Below are positions 51,494 to 63,100 of a DNA stretch of 64,000 nt, in pieces. A model generated the notes under the pieces. The model ran no database searches. It worked only from the letters and a program-made list of their open reading frames with translations, and was not told where the DNA came from. The position numbers and the translations under genes were made by a program. Every line of letters starts with the position of its first letter. Within the stretch, counting starts at the first letter, position 1. Origin of the DNA: Oscillospiraceae bacterium (GTDB taxonomy: Bacteria > Bacillota > Clostridia > Oscillospirales > Oscillospiraceae); NCBI GenBank assembly GCA_022846075.1, contig AP025582.1:2852001-2916000 (forward strand). The letters are read 5' to 3'.

Positions 51494-52872
51494 TTGTATA
51501 TCCTCCTAACGGCCCCAAGGCCGACGGTATGGGTTTGGGACGGGAGTCTGACGGTCGATACCGCCGGTCCGTCCCGGGTGGGGCCGTAGCGTTGTCCCGT
51601 GTCAGACACAGGCACTTTGTATCGGACACCGGCGTAAAGGAACTGCTTTCGCCAAGCGGGCAGGCGGAGCAAAGTCACGCCCCCCTCCCCTGTGTCATCT
51701 TTCGAGGGAGCGAAAAGTTCTGGCTCACTGTTCTCTCCTGGCGCCGTGTCTCCGCTTTCCTCCATATCCGGGATCAAACTCTCTTCCGGGCCTGGCGTTC
51801 CTGGGGTCTCCGGGTTCTCGGTCGGAGCTTGGCTCTCTTCCGGGGCTGGAGATTCTGAAGCCTCCGGGCTTTCTGGCGGGACCTGGCTCTCTTCCGGAGA
51901 CGGAAATTCCGAGGCTTCCGGTCTTCCAGTTGGAGCTTGGCTCTCCTCTGGGACCGGATATTCCGAGGTTTCCGGGCTTTCAGTTGGAACTTGGCTCTCT
52001 TCCGGGGCCAGAGATTCCGAGATCTCTGGGCTTTCGGTCGGGACCTGGCTCTCCTCCGGAACAGAGGATGGTATAATCTCTTCAGCTGATTTTTGAAGCC
52101 GCTCAATGACTGCTATTAATTCCTCATATGCCTTTTTTAATTCGTCCAGTTGAGTCAACAATTCATCGAGCTGCTCCGGGTTTTCCTTAAGCTGTGATGT
52201 TAGATTAATTATTTGCAAAGTTATGTCTGCCATCTTAGCCCTAAGTTCGCCTTCTTCAAACTCCAGCGTCATTAAGCTAAGGTTTACCGCAGCAACAGTA
52301 GGGTCCCAGGTATATCCCGCTCCATCCGCTATATCTTGAGTAACAAGGGCACCTTTATTTACTTGCATAACCCCGTATTGAACTTGCGTCCAAGATAGCG
52401 TTAACTTTTGATTCGTATGGTCAACATAATTTGCCGCGTAGGCACTTTGCGCAAGTGTTCTCAGAAATTTTTGAGGACCATTTTTGACTAGTGCATCTGT
52501 TGTATAATACGTTGTGGCGGTTCGCCTCAGATCCATGCTACTGTCCTGCAAAGAGTTCACAGTAATTGTGGCATTAAAATCTGTATCCGACAAATCTCCC
52601 TTTGCAAACGCATACATATTCTCAAGCAATTTTTCAAATTCTGTCTTTGCACCTGCCGCATTCGGGTTTCCATCTTTCATTCGCCACCAATAATCATCAT
52701 CAGTGGGTAGACCCGCTTCTAAATAAGCGCCGCTATTGAGAAGACCATATTGTACCTGAAACCAAGATAAATCCGGGGGCGTAAACTCCGTCCCGTTTCC
52801 TGCTGCCCGAGCATTATCCACTAATGCTATTAAATTTGTCATCATAATAGCAATATCCGCCGTCTCAAACAA
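51490..52872 (-). CDS. C-terminal part of secreted repeat protein (probably frameshifted from the gene at 52887-57101)
   Basis: A 460-codon open frame without a signal peptide, ATG or ribosome site at its beginning; the first possible start is TTG 52872. The frame is open back to 52908, overlapping the end of the upstream gene. Residues about 1-215 contain two related segments (SWFQVQYGLLNSGAYLEAGL and LSWTQVQYGVMQVNKGALVT). Residues about 220-268 are a coiled coil (EQLDELLTQLDELKKAYEEL). Then five 18-residue Pro/Glu/Ser repeats of the form PEESQVPTESPEISESLA, a wall-spanning-type stalk, and a basic end. It ends in ATGA overlap with the giant. AT-rich in its first two thirds. Best read as the C-terminus of one 1870-residue protein. 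Confidence 0.75.
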   Translation of the reverse strand: MFETADIAIMMTNLIALVDNARAAGNGTEFTPPDLSWFQVQYGLLNSGAYLEAGLPTDDDYWWRMKDGNPNAAGAKTEFEKLLENMYAFAKGDLSDTDFNATITVNSLQDSSMDLRRTATTYYTTDALVKNGPQKFLRTLAQSAYAANYVDHTNQKLTLSWTQVQYGVMQVNKGALVTQDIADGAGYTWDPTVAAVNLSLMTLEFEEGELRAKMADITLQIINLTSQLKENPEQLDELLTQLDELKKAYEELIAVIERLQKSAEEIIPSSVPEESQVPTESPEISESLAPEESQVPTESPETSEYPVPEESQAPTGRPEASEFPSPEESQVPPESPEASESPAPEESQAPTENPETPGTPGPEESLIPDMEESGDTAPGENSEPELFAPSKDDTGEGGVTLLRLPAWRKQFLYAGVRYKVPVSDTGQRYGPTRDGPAVSTVRLPSQTHTVGLGAVRRIYK

Positions 52873-52886
52873 CTGAACTTCGTAAG

Positions 52887-55800
52887 TTAAATCTGTTGCT
52901 TCCGGGCGTCACCATGGAGGATAAGTTCCACTTGATGGGCATCCGGCGCACCAGCCTTGAAGCTCACATAGACGTCCACCGAGCTGCCAGGCACGTCAAA
53001 TTCCACCGCCAGCACGCCGCCCGTGCCGGTAGTCCAGCGGTAAGTGACGGGTCTGCCGCTCCCATCCACTACCTCCAACCGCTCCAGCACACTGTTGGTG
53101 TCGGGGAAAAGCTCCACGCGAATCCCGGTCCCATCCAGCGCGCGAAGGGATTCCGTGCCTCCGTCGGTCACGGGGCCCTTGACGATGTTTGTAGACAGGT
53201 TGGCCAGGGTCGCTCCGCTCCCCCCCGCCGGGTCGGAGACATGGAGGGTCACGGGATATTCCACCTGGTCGGGCCAGCCCGCCGCGATCTCAATGTTGAG
53301 GTACACGTTTCCGGCAGGCATGGTGAAGCCGCCGGACTGGGTGCCGATCATGCCGGTGATGGTAGGTGTCACCCCAAAATCGGCCGGGGTCACGGACACG
53401 GAGGAGATATAATACCCCGCGGGGACCTGGACGGCATAAGGGATCTCTTCTCCCGGATGGGCCGTACGGCTGTACACCAGGCTGGAAGAGGACAGCTCCC
53501 CGTAGCCTCCGAAGGTGGCCCGGGCTGCGTTCACCCCGGCGGGGTCTCCCCGTAGGATCAGGTCGGCACGGAACTGGGTGCCGCCGCCCGTCTCGAAGGG
53601 CAGGACGACGGTGACAGGCTCGGCGGGCATGACAAACTGGAACCGGTCCGGCCCGGTCCAAGTGAGAGCCACCACCCCGTTGGGCGTGGTGAGCACAGGC
53701 AGGCTCAGCCCATGGCCGGAGGCGGGGATGGCCTGCACCTCCACCAGATCGCCGGCGACGGTGGTTGTAGTCACATCTCCGGGGGCGACGCCATGGCTGG
53801 CGCCGTTGAGGAAAAGCTCGCCCTTGTTCCCGGCCCCGGCGGGCTGGGTCACCTTCAGCGTGATCGAGGGCGTGGGCGCACCGGCGGCAAAGGTGACGAT
53901 GACGGTGGCGTCCTCTCCGGGCATGGCGAACACGGCGGTCTCGTTTCCGACGGCTCCACCGTTGTAGCCGGTGCCTGAGAGGGTCACGGGGACTGGCGCG
54001 GCAGCCTGGACTTCCACGGACTGGATGTGGTACCCGAGGGCTGTGTCGATCGTCAGGGTTACAAGCTCTCCCGCGTACGCTGTGGTACTGACCGGAATCT
54101 CCACGCACTGGATGAACGTGCCCGCGCTGGTGATGGTGCTCACTTTGTTGCCGTCCAGCGCGGAAGGAGCCTTCTCAATACCCAACTGGTAGGAAGTCCC
54201 CTGGATCAACGCAAAGGTCACCTCCACCACCACATTGGCCGCGGGCATTGTGAGCTCCACCGCCCCGCCCGGAAGGTACTGCCAGGACACGGCGGTGCCC
54301 GGCACATCGGCGGTCACCGTCACACCCGAGACGTAGGAGCCGGGAGCGGGTGAATACGTGGCGGTGATGATGTCCCCTGCCCAGGCGGCCTGCAGGCTGG
54401 CGCTGTTGGCGCCGGGCCGGGTGGCGGTATCATTATGGATCTGCACCGTGCCGCCGCCATTCCCCGCCGCCGAAATGCTGGCATAGAAGGTTGGCTCCTC
54501 CGGCGGGGTCCCCTTGGTATACTCGATCAGCACAGTGGCGTTCACTCCGGGCATGGTGAAGGAGGCGGTCTCCTGCCCGCCTTGTCCCCCGTTGTAGCCG
54601 ATGCCGGAGACATTGATAGGTACCGCCAAGGGCTGCCCGCTGTCATCTACTACCTGGATCCGGGAGATATAGGTCCCGGCCTCCACCGTGATATCTACGG
54701 ACAGGTTGTCCCCCGGATAAACACTGATGGGGTTGTTGTGGTTGGTCCCGGTCCAGAGGGCGCTGCTGGCTCCCGAGGCCCCGCCGTGATACTCCTGCCG
54801 GATCTTGGCGGTCAGCGGGCTTTCGGTCACCGTCTTGAATTCCACCCGGACGGTGACCTCCTGGTCCACGCTGTCCAGCGCCACCATGCCGAAGGTAAAG
54901 CCGGTGGCGGGATTGCCCACGGTATTGATCACGTCGCCCGGATAGCTTACCGATACGGAAGCGGTACGGCCTGTAACCAGACCGCTGAAGGTCACCTTCA
55001 TGGCGGCGTTGGCAAAGACCTCCAGCATTCCCTCGTCGGGGGGCGTCTCTCCGCTGTCCGGCCGGGTGACCGTGAAGGTGCCCCGGGCGTCCACGCCCTC
55101 CAGGGTGGCGGTCTCGCTCCCCTGGGCGTCCACCACCACCAGTTTCACTTTGTAGACAGGTACTTTTTCATACTCCACCACCACGCCCACGTCATAGCCC
55201 GGCATGGTGAAGGTATACTGTTTGACATCCGTGGGGCTCTGGGTGACGGCCGTCATGGTGGTGCCGCCGTTCCGGGTCACCGTCACCTGCTTGATGCGGT
55301 AAGCGCTGTCGCAGCCGGTGGAAATGGTGACCACCCGGCCCGCCCTGGTCTCCACGAAGTTTCCGTCGGGGGTATCCACGCCGGTGACGACGCTGCTCTG
55401 CTGCACCACGCCGTTGCCGTCCGTAAAGCTGAGCTGGGCTTTGTTATCCGCCTGGCCACCGGCGTTATGGACACTGATCGTCGCCTTATATTTGGGCGCC
55501 AGGGTAAACTTTACGCTTACCTCCGCGTCCGAAGCGGGCATGACGAAGCGGTAGGTCAGGGCCGTGTCCGTCACGTTCACCGCCGTCACCGGCAGCGTGC
55601 CTCCGCTCCCCGCCAGCTTGGCCTCCACCGCCACGTCGTAGTCACTGTTCCGTGTGAGGACCACATCCACGCTGTTGTTAGCCGTCGTCATCAGGCTGAC
55701 GCTGTCGCCCTGGTTGGTGATGGCCGTGGTGGCCGTGCCGCCGGGGACGCTGAGCTTGGCGGTGTTCTCGGCCAGGCCGTTATAGTTGGTGTCGATGGTC

Positions 55801-57101
55801 AGGGTGGCCTTGTACTCCGTGTCCGGGTTGGGCGAGCCGGAGAAGGTGACGGTGACGATCACATCCGTCCCCGTGGGCATGATGAAGGTATACCCCTGCT
55901 CCCCCGCCGTACTGGAAGGCAAGGTGACGTAGGAGACGGTATTCCCCGAGGCGTCCGACACAGCCACCGTCACGGTATAGCCGGTGACGCAGTTTGTCGT
56001 CAGTTTCAGCTCCTCGCCGCCGGAGAGATAGTCGATATGCTCGCCTGTCGCGGTGGCGTACTGTGAATAGGGCGGGGCGAAGGGCTCGTTGTTGATGACC
56101 AGCTCGGCGGTGTTGCCGCTGTTGCCCCCATCGTAGACGATCAGGTTGGCCCGCTGGCTGTCCCGCTGGCGGCTGTTCGTGAAGATGTTGAGATCCCCGG
56201 TGTAGTCCAGCATCAGCTTCAGATCGTGGGCCGGGTCATGATAGGTGTACTTGTCCCAGTTGCCGTAGCTCCCGTAGCCGGTGCCGGCGGCGCCTGTGGC
56301 CCCGGAAGCGGAGCCCATGGAGAAGGTGCTGGCGTTCCGGGACAGGCGGATGCACAGCTCTTTAGCCGAATCGTACCCCTTCAGCACAAAGGGGATCATG
56401 GCGATGTAATAGGTGCTGTCCGCGTTGTTCCCACTCTTGAACCGGGCAGTACCGGTGGTATCCTCTTTCTTTTCCACAGATACATAGGTCATCCTCCACC
56501 CACCGGGGGCGGAAAACTCCTCCGTACCATAGCCGGTGTCCGCATCCACGGGATCGTTGAGGGGGTCCTGATCCGTCAGGGCGTGTTTCACCCGGTAGTC
56601 CGAGTCCCACTGATTCAGCGGGTTGGCACCGATATTTTCCTGCTCGAATGTTGTCTGAAATCCATCCGTCGGGTCTACATAGGGCTCCACATAGTCGGGG
56701 TTGTAGTAAAGGGCCAGCTCCGCGCTGTGCAGCCCCCGCCCCCCGTTGGAGAGGACAAATTGGTCTATGTTTTTGATGCCGATGCCGATCCAGAAAATAG
56801 TCTGGTTTCCGCTCCCCTGGTCCCCGGAGACATAGCCATCCCACTTTCCGTCCGCGCCGCCGTCGGCGCTGGCCTGGTCGGTATCCTGCGGCGATACATA
56901 ACTTCCGCTGCCGGGCTGACCATCGTTGTAGCCAGTCTTGTTGTCCCCCAGGAAGTCCATGACCAGCTCGGGTCGGTCATAGGGCGTAGGCGCGCCGCCG
57001 CCTGCCCCCGCCGCATGGGCGGGAACAATTTCGGCAAGCAGGGAGCATGCCATCGATACTACGAGGCACCAAGCCCCTATTCTTTTTCGCGCTCGCGTCA
57101 C
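52887..57101 (-). CDS. Secreted 1404-residue repeat protein (InlB-like divergent repeats)
   Basis: An exported protein with a signal peptide at 1-31 (GAWCLVVSMACSLLAEIVPA). Residues about 32-330 form an N-terminal domain with a cohesin-like opening (QFVLSNGGRGLHSAELALYY). Residues about 380-1385 hold ten tandem beta-rich repeats of about 100 residues, each ending in a variant of TFIMPTGTDVIVTVTF or SFTMPGVNATVLIEYTKG, the pattern of divergent InlB B-repeats. The frame ends in DARKQQI at 52887. One extra C in the CCC run near 52904 would continue it as DAPEATDLTYEVQLFETADI into the next frame. It lies 32 bases after the upstream SLH gene, in the same operon. It has no SLH motif, so anchoring may be lost. 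Confidence 0.85.
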   Translation of the reverse strand: MTRARKRIGAWCLVVSMACSLLAEIVPAHAAGAGGGAPTPYDRPELVMDFLGDNKTGYNDGQPGSGSYVSPQDTDQASADGGADGKWDGYVSGDQGSGNQTIFWIGIGIKNIDQFVLSNGGRGLHSAELALYYNPDYVEPYVDPTDGFQTTFEQENIGANPLNQWDSDYRVKHALTDQDPLNDPVDADTGYGTEEFSAPGGWRMTYVSVEKKEDTTGTARFKSGNNADSTYYIAMIPFVLKGYDSAKELCIRLSRNASTFSMGSASGATGAAGTGYGSYGNWDKYTYHDPAHDLKLMLDYTGDLNIFTNSRQRDSQRANLIVYDGGNSGNTAELVINNEPFAPPYSQYATATGEHIDYLSGGEELKLTTNCVTGYTVTVAVSDASGNTVSYVTLPSSTAGEQGYTFIMPTGTDVIVTVTFSGSPNPDTEYKATLTIDTNYNGLAENTAKLSVPGGTATTAITNQGDSVSLMTTANNSVDVVLTRNSDYDVAVEAKLAGSGGTLPVTAVNVTDTALTYRFVMPASDAEVSVKFTLAPKYKATISVHNAGGQADNKAQLSFTDGNGVVQQSSVVTGVDTPDGNFVETRAGRVVTISTGCDSAYRIKQVTVTRNGGTTMTAVTQSPTDVKQYTFTMPGYDVGVVVEYEKVPVYKVKLVVVDAQGSETATLEGVDARGTFTVTRPDSGETPPDEGMLEVFANAAMKVTFSGLVTGRTASVSVSYPGDVINTVGNPATGFTFGMVALDSVDQEVTVRVEFKTVTESPLTAKIRQEYHGGASGASSALWTGTNHNNPISVYPGDNLSVDITVEAGTYISRIQVVDDSGQPLAVPINVSGIGYNGGQGGQETASFTMPGVNATVLIEYTKGTPPEEPTFYASISAAGNGGGTVQIHNDTATRPGANSASLQAAWAGDIITATYSPAPGSYVSGVTVTADVPGTAVSWQYLPGGAVELTMPAANVVVEVTFALIQGTSYQLGIEKAPSALDGNKVSTITSAGTFIQCVEIPVSTTAYAGELVTLTIDTALGYHIQSVEVQAAAPVPVTLSGTGYNGGAVGNETAVFAMPGEDATVIVTFAAGAPTPSITLKVTQPAGAGNKGELFLNGASHGVAPGDVTTTTVAGDLVEVQAIPASGHGLSLPVLTTPNGVVALTWTGPDRFQFVMPAEPVTVVLPFETGGGTQFRADLILRGDPAGVNAARATFGGYGELSSSSLVYSRTAHPGEEIPYAVQVPAGYYISSVSVTPADFGVTPTITGMIGTQSGGFTMPAGNVYLNIEIAAGWPDQVEYPVTLHVSDPAGGSGATLANLSTNIVKGPVTDGGTESLRALDGTGIRVELFPDTNSVLERLEVVDGSGRPVTYRWTTGTGGVLAVEFDVPGSSVDVYVSFKAGAPDAHQVELILHGDARKQQI

Positions 57102-57133
57102 GTCGCCTGCACTTCCTTCTGTGGGAGATTTTC

Positions 57134-60100
57134 TTACTTGGATCCGGGGATGAGCCGCTCATACTCCTTCGGCAGCACCACCGTATTGACGGCCCGGAGG
57201 ATCGCACCGTAGCCCCAGTGGGTCTCGGGCACGTCCGCGGGTACGTTCAGCGTCCCGTCCTGAGCATAGCTGGCACCGCTGAGGAGGATGCGGCTGAGCA
57301 TGGCCGCCGCTTCCGCCCGGGTGATCTTCCGGTCGGGATAAAAATAGTTGTCGCCTGTCCCGTTGAGGACCCCCAGCTTCGCCAGCGCGTCGATGTAGGG
57401 ATAGGCCCAGGTGTCCTCCTCCCCAGCGTCCACAAAGGCGTGGGGTCGGCCCTCGGTGTCCTCCGGCTCCAGGCCGATCATCCGGCAGAGGATCGCCGCC
57501 ATCTCGGCCCGGGTGGCCACCTGTCCGGGGCGGAACGTTCCATCCGGCAGGCCGGTGAGCACGCCGGTGCTCAGCATCAGCTCGGCGGCGGGAGCGTACT
57601 CCTCCTCGCCGGTGAGGTCGGGGAAGCTCACCTCTCCCGACCAGGTCCAGTCCTCCGGCGCCAGATAGAACCGGGCCAGCGTGAACACCAGCTCCGCCCG
57701 GTCCATCAGGCGGTCCGGATAGAAATAGCTGTCCTCGTCCAGGGAGAGGAAGGGCTGTGTAAAGTAGAAATCGAAGCCGGAGTTCGCCAGGTCCACCTGT
57801 TCTCCCAGCTCCTCGGCCGCCACGCCAACGCCCTGCTGGACGCCGGCGGGGTCGATGACGGTGACGGTGATGCTGTCCTTCAGCCCGCTGGGGGTGGTCA
57901 CCGTGACAGTGGCCCGGCCCACACCCACGAAGAGCAGCCCGCCCCGCCCCGTGACCCGTACCACGTTGGGGTCGGAGGAGGTCCAGGTCATGGCCTCGTA
58001 AAGGGCGTATTCCGGGAGGATCCTGGCGGTGAGGGCCACGGTCTCTCCGCCCAGGTTGGCCTGCACGGAGCCGGGGGTGATGACGATCTTGGTTCCGTAG
58101 AGGGCGCCGCCGCCCCCGCTGCTGATATTGACGTAAAGATCCGCCTTCCCGTCCTCGTTCACCGTGATCTCTTTTTTCTCCGTGCCGCCCTCGGGCAGCT
58201 TCTTGTCGATCTCCACGGAGAAGGGGGCGGACAGGTCCAGGCCGCCCTCCTCAAATTTGAGCTCGGCGCTGTGGTCCACGTCCCAATAGTAGCCGTAGTA
58301 GCGGGTGGGATCGCTGTTGCGCACCACGGCGTCCAGCAATTCCTTTTTCTCGTACTGGAGGATATCAGTGAACCATACGGCCTCCAGCGTATCCACGGTG
58401 TAACGGGCCCCGTCCTTCCCTGTCTTCTCCGTACTGGAAACCAGTTTGAGACGCTGGATATAGGTCTGGACCGCCGGGGCGGGCGTGGGCTCCGGGTCAG
58501 TGTCTACATCCGTGGCCGGGCGGTTGACCGCCCAGTCCTGGACGGTCTCGCTCCGCTTCTGGGCATCCTCCTGGGCATCCGCCTTCTCCTGGTCGGCGTC
58601 CCGGCTGGAGGAGAGCGGGTCAGAGGCGTTGTAGTTGTGGGTCTCGGCCACCCGGACTACACCCCAGAACACCGTGTTCCGGGGCAGGGCGTCCCGTGTG
58701 CCCAGGCCGGTGTCCGCGGCGTCATACCAGTGGGCGCCGTCTTCGGCCCAGCGGTAGTTCTGCCCCTTTTCCACCTCGCCCTCCCGGGGCGGCTCCGGCT
58801 CCTTGGTGGGTTCGTAGCCATCCGGATAGGGACAGGTCTCTTTTTCACCGCCGAAGTAGAAGGCGTCCTGCCAGGTATCCGCCCCGCCCCAGCGGGTGAG
58901 GACCTCATCGCCGCCGCCCTCGGGCGGGGCCAGGTACTCCAGGCCGTACTCATAGTGCAGCTCACTGCCGTAGGCGTCTCCGCCATCCTGCACGGCTATG
59001 TGCTCCTGGGGATAGGTCACCTTCACCGCGTTGGTGTGGACCTCCACGCTCACCTGGGGCAGGATGTCGTCCGGGATGGTCCGCTCCGCCTTTTCGATGA
59101 CGGCGTAGGGCACCGTATCCTTGGTGGGGTCGGCCGCGTTGTCCGCCAGCTCCACGGCGCTGTCCAGTGTGTAGTTGGCCGCGTCCGGACCCCCAAGGGC
59201 CATGCCGCTCACCAGCACCGGCAGGGAGGCCGTGGCGGGATAGGCGTCCCAGTCGTCACTCTCCGGGGTTCTCGGCTGGTGGTCCAGGCTCTTCCAGTAG
59301 CTCTGCCACTGGTCCGGGGCCACCGGGGCGTCCACGGTGTGGCGCTCGTCGGCGTACTTGACGTTGGGATCGAAGAAGGTGAAGGTCAGCCCCGCCCCGC
59401 CGCTTTCGTAGGTGTACCCCTCCGTGTCCAGGTGACCCAGAAGGGTGGTATAGTCGCTGTAAACGGGGTCGGACTGGTTTTGATCCGGAACCTCATATTC
59501 CGCGCCGGTGGCTACAAAGATCACGTCCTTGTCCCCCGTGTCGCTGACATAGGGGTTGGTAAGGGTGACGGCCCCCAGGGCGTCTCTGCTCCCGTCGTAG
59601 ACCTTCCCCGCCGCGGTCAGCGTATAGGTCAGGTCCTTGGGGTGTACCATGATGGGGATGGGGACATTTGTCGTCACATCGCTCACCAGTACCGGTTTGG
59701 CGTAGTTCGTGGTGGTGTGGGCCCGGGCGGTGAGGATGAGATATTTCCCGTTGTACACGAACCGGTCCGCCGTGTGGTCCTGGGCAATGGTCAGGTGGTC
59801 TCCCGTCGCCGCGGGCCGCTTCTGGACGCCCGCGTCATTGTCAGCGGGAAGCTGGGCGCTGTCCCAATAGTTGACGGAGAGCATACCGGCGCACTGCTGG
59901 TAGAAGAGCTCTTCCTCCGGGTCATAGGTCTCTCCCGGCAGCGCGTCATAGGTGATGCGCACCTTCAGCTTGGAGAGGTCCAGGCCCTCTCCATAGGTGT
60001 ACTCCATCCTGGGCGCCTGGAGCAGCTCGATCTTTTTGATGGTCCGCCGGTCCAGACGGCCGGTGGCCGTCTCGTCCACGGGCGCCTGAATGTACTTGTC

Positions 60101-63100
60101 GTTATCGTCCTTGTAGACCAGGATGTAGTTTTCTATCCCCTCGCTGAGCACCATGTCCCGGATGGTGACCGGCTGGTCCGCCTGATGCTGGTTGTCCGGG
60201 ATCTGCACCCGGTGCCCCACCTCTGGATAGACCACCGTCATTCCCAGGCCCAGTGTATCGGTGCCGTAGATCGCGTCGCCTGTCAGCGGCAGGTCCCAGC
60301 TCATGCCGGCGTTGACCGCCGAGATAAATTCCGGGTCGGTCATGCTGCGGTAATACTTCCCGTCGATCAGATCCGGCAGGACGGTATAGATCCCCCCCGC
60401 CGTGGTGTGATCTGCTTTCTGTCCGGTCTGGGCGGCGTAGGAGGAGAACTCTGTCTCCACTGTATTGAAATAGATGGTGGAGATGGGCGCCTCGCACACC
60501 TTGTCCACCACGATGGGCCGGCGGAACACCGTCAGCACAGAGGCGGTGTTCCGGTCAAAGACATAGTTGTCCATGGCGCTGCCCGCCGTATCCAGGCTGA
60601 CGGTGTACCTGCCCCGTCCGGCGTCCCGGCTCCCCTCCGTGGTGAAGCGGACTCCCGTATACCCCGCGTCCAGGAAGCTCAGTTCCGGGCTGTCCGCCGG
60701 AGCGGACAGGTCCTTCCCCGCCGCCTGGGTCACCCCGGCCGTTCCGTCGGCGGTGACGTAGAGCTTGGCGGAGTCGGCCGCCCCGGTGTAGTCTACGCTT
60801 GTAAACTCCTCCCGCAGCCGCTTCTGATCCGGGGCCGCCAGGGCGCCAAACAAGTAGTAGGCCCGGTAGCCGCCGTTGGGCTCCCCGTAATAGCGGTTGG
60901 AGGCCTCCACCGTCAAAGGCAGGGATTTTTTCTTCACGGTATACTGGGCGGAGTCATCCGTCTCATCCCACACCAGGAGTTGGGACGCGTCCCGTCGGCC
61001 GCATACCATCAGCTTCTTCCCCGTGGTGGCCACGTCGGGATAGTCCCCCGTGTTCACGGCCGTCCCCAGCAGGTCCGCCAGCGCGTCCGGCGTGAGCGTA
61101 TTCAGATCCTCCGGCAGGGTCTCCCCCGCGTCCATCCAGTACAGCCGCATCCCCTGAAGCGCGAAGGTATCCGTTTTTCTGCCCTCGGAGTAGCGCACGC
61201 TGTACTCCAGCGTCCGGTCAATGATGGGGGCGTTCTGGGGCAGGGCGTTGTCCCCTTCCGCCTTGTAGCGCAGCCGCAGGGACATGCCGGTGAGGTTCAG
61301 TTCCTCACCGTAAACATAGTCCCGGCGGTTCGCCGGCGTCAGCAGCTCCACCGACTCCAGCTCCCGCAGCCTGACCACGCCTTGGGCGTGCTCATTCTTG
61401 GGCTTGCTGCCGTTGGCGGCGGACTGGGTGTCAAATACCAGAGCATAGTTGCGGTTGTCCCCCGCCCTTTCCACCAGCTCCAGCCCGCGCACCTCGGCGT
61501 CGGCCAGCTTCTCCGTCTTTCCCTCCGGCATGTTGAAATAGGGCGTGCCGCTCAGGGGGGCGGCGGTGGGGTTGTCCGGGGTATAGACGGCCGAATAGCG
61601 CACCACCACCTCATCCAGCGTGCCGTCGGCCCGCCTGTGGATGGCGTCTCCGGTGAGCTTATGGGGGATCTGTACATAGCCTGTGTTCCCGGCGGTGTAA
61701 TAATGCCCGTTCTCGGGAAGTCCAGCGGCGAAGGTGTCCACCGCCTCGGAGCCGTCCCGGCCTGTGGCGGTCAGCTCATGCGGCACCATCGTCCCCTCGG
61801 CGTCGGCGTAATACATCCGGCTCAGGGTCAGGCTGGACGTATCGTCATAGAGGAAGGTCTTCCCCACCGTCCCCTCAAGGCCCATGGTCAAAGAGGTGAC
61901 CACAATGGGTCTTGGCAGGATGATCATGCTGCTGAAGCCGTTCTCCCCCCACTCGGCCACGATGGAGCCCCGCTGGAACCGGAAGCTGTAGTTGTCCGCG
62001 CCGGTGGTGATCAGATTGCCGGCGTCCCTCTGGTAGCCGATGGAAATGATATAGGTGTTCCCCGCGGGAGTATCGGCCGTGACCTCGTCGGCGCCGATGC
62101 CCACCCGGGCTTTCAGCAGAGGCGCCACGTAGCCAGGCAACAGCTCCAGCTCATCCTCCGTCCCCTCCAGAAGGGCCTTGCCGGTGGTGCTTTTCAGGAA
62201 CGCCTGGTCCTCGTCGGAAAGCTCGCTGGGATCGTACGTATAGGTCAGCTTCGGATCCTGCGCCGTCCCAAACTCGCCGTAATAGACCGTCTTGGGCAGA
62301 GCCGTCAGCGTCAGGGACTTTTTGGCCACGCTGAAAGCGGCGTCGCTGTACCAGCGCACCGGGCTCACAGCCCCATTCCAATAACCGGGGGCGGAAATAC
62401 ACAGGTACTTGCCATTATGCGTGGCCGCCACCATGGGCTGGAGATTGCTCAGCCGGTGGCTCTCATCGTCCCGGTTGGGTCCCGAGGACTTGTCGTCCTC
62501 CCAGGTAAGGACGATGCCGGGGACCTGAAAAGACTCGTCAGAGGAATAGGTATAGCCCACCTCGGAGCCGTCCTGATAGACCAGCGTCACCGTCAGGCCG
62601 TAGAGAAGCAGGACCTCGCCGTAGGTGTAGCCCTCGATCTTGGGAAGGCCCGCCACCTTCAGGGACACCACCGGGTTGTTGAGCACGGTTGCGCTGGCCG
62701 TCTGCGTCTCCAGATAGGGTTCCACCAGGACATAGTTCTTCCGGGCAGCCTCGCCCTCCAGCGCCACCGCGCTGATGGCGGCGTCCACCTGCTTGCTGGC
62801 CACGCCGTCCGGGACATCATAATGAGGCGGCGCGGGATGTTCCCAGGTCAGTGTGGCGGTAAAGGAAACGGCCACCTTATCGTCGGCAAAGACGGGCCCA
62901 CCGGTCAGCGGAAGGCCTTCATAACTGCCGCCCAAATCCTTAGGGACGAACTGGCTCTTCTGATCCTTTTGATAGACGGCGGTCTGCCCGGCAAACACGG
63001 TTTGGCTATCGCTGGCCCAGACTTTCACGCCGCTCATGGCGTTCTGGGGGCTGTTCGGGTCATCCTCCAGTTTGGTGATCACCAAAGGCCTGGGCAGGAC

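Noticed and set aside
51735-52075. CRISPR-like regular repeats
   Set aside because: The 54-base units are head-to-tail coding repeats without unique spacers, so they are not a CRISPR array.
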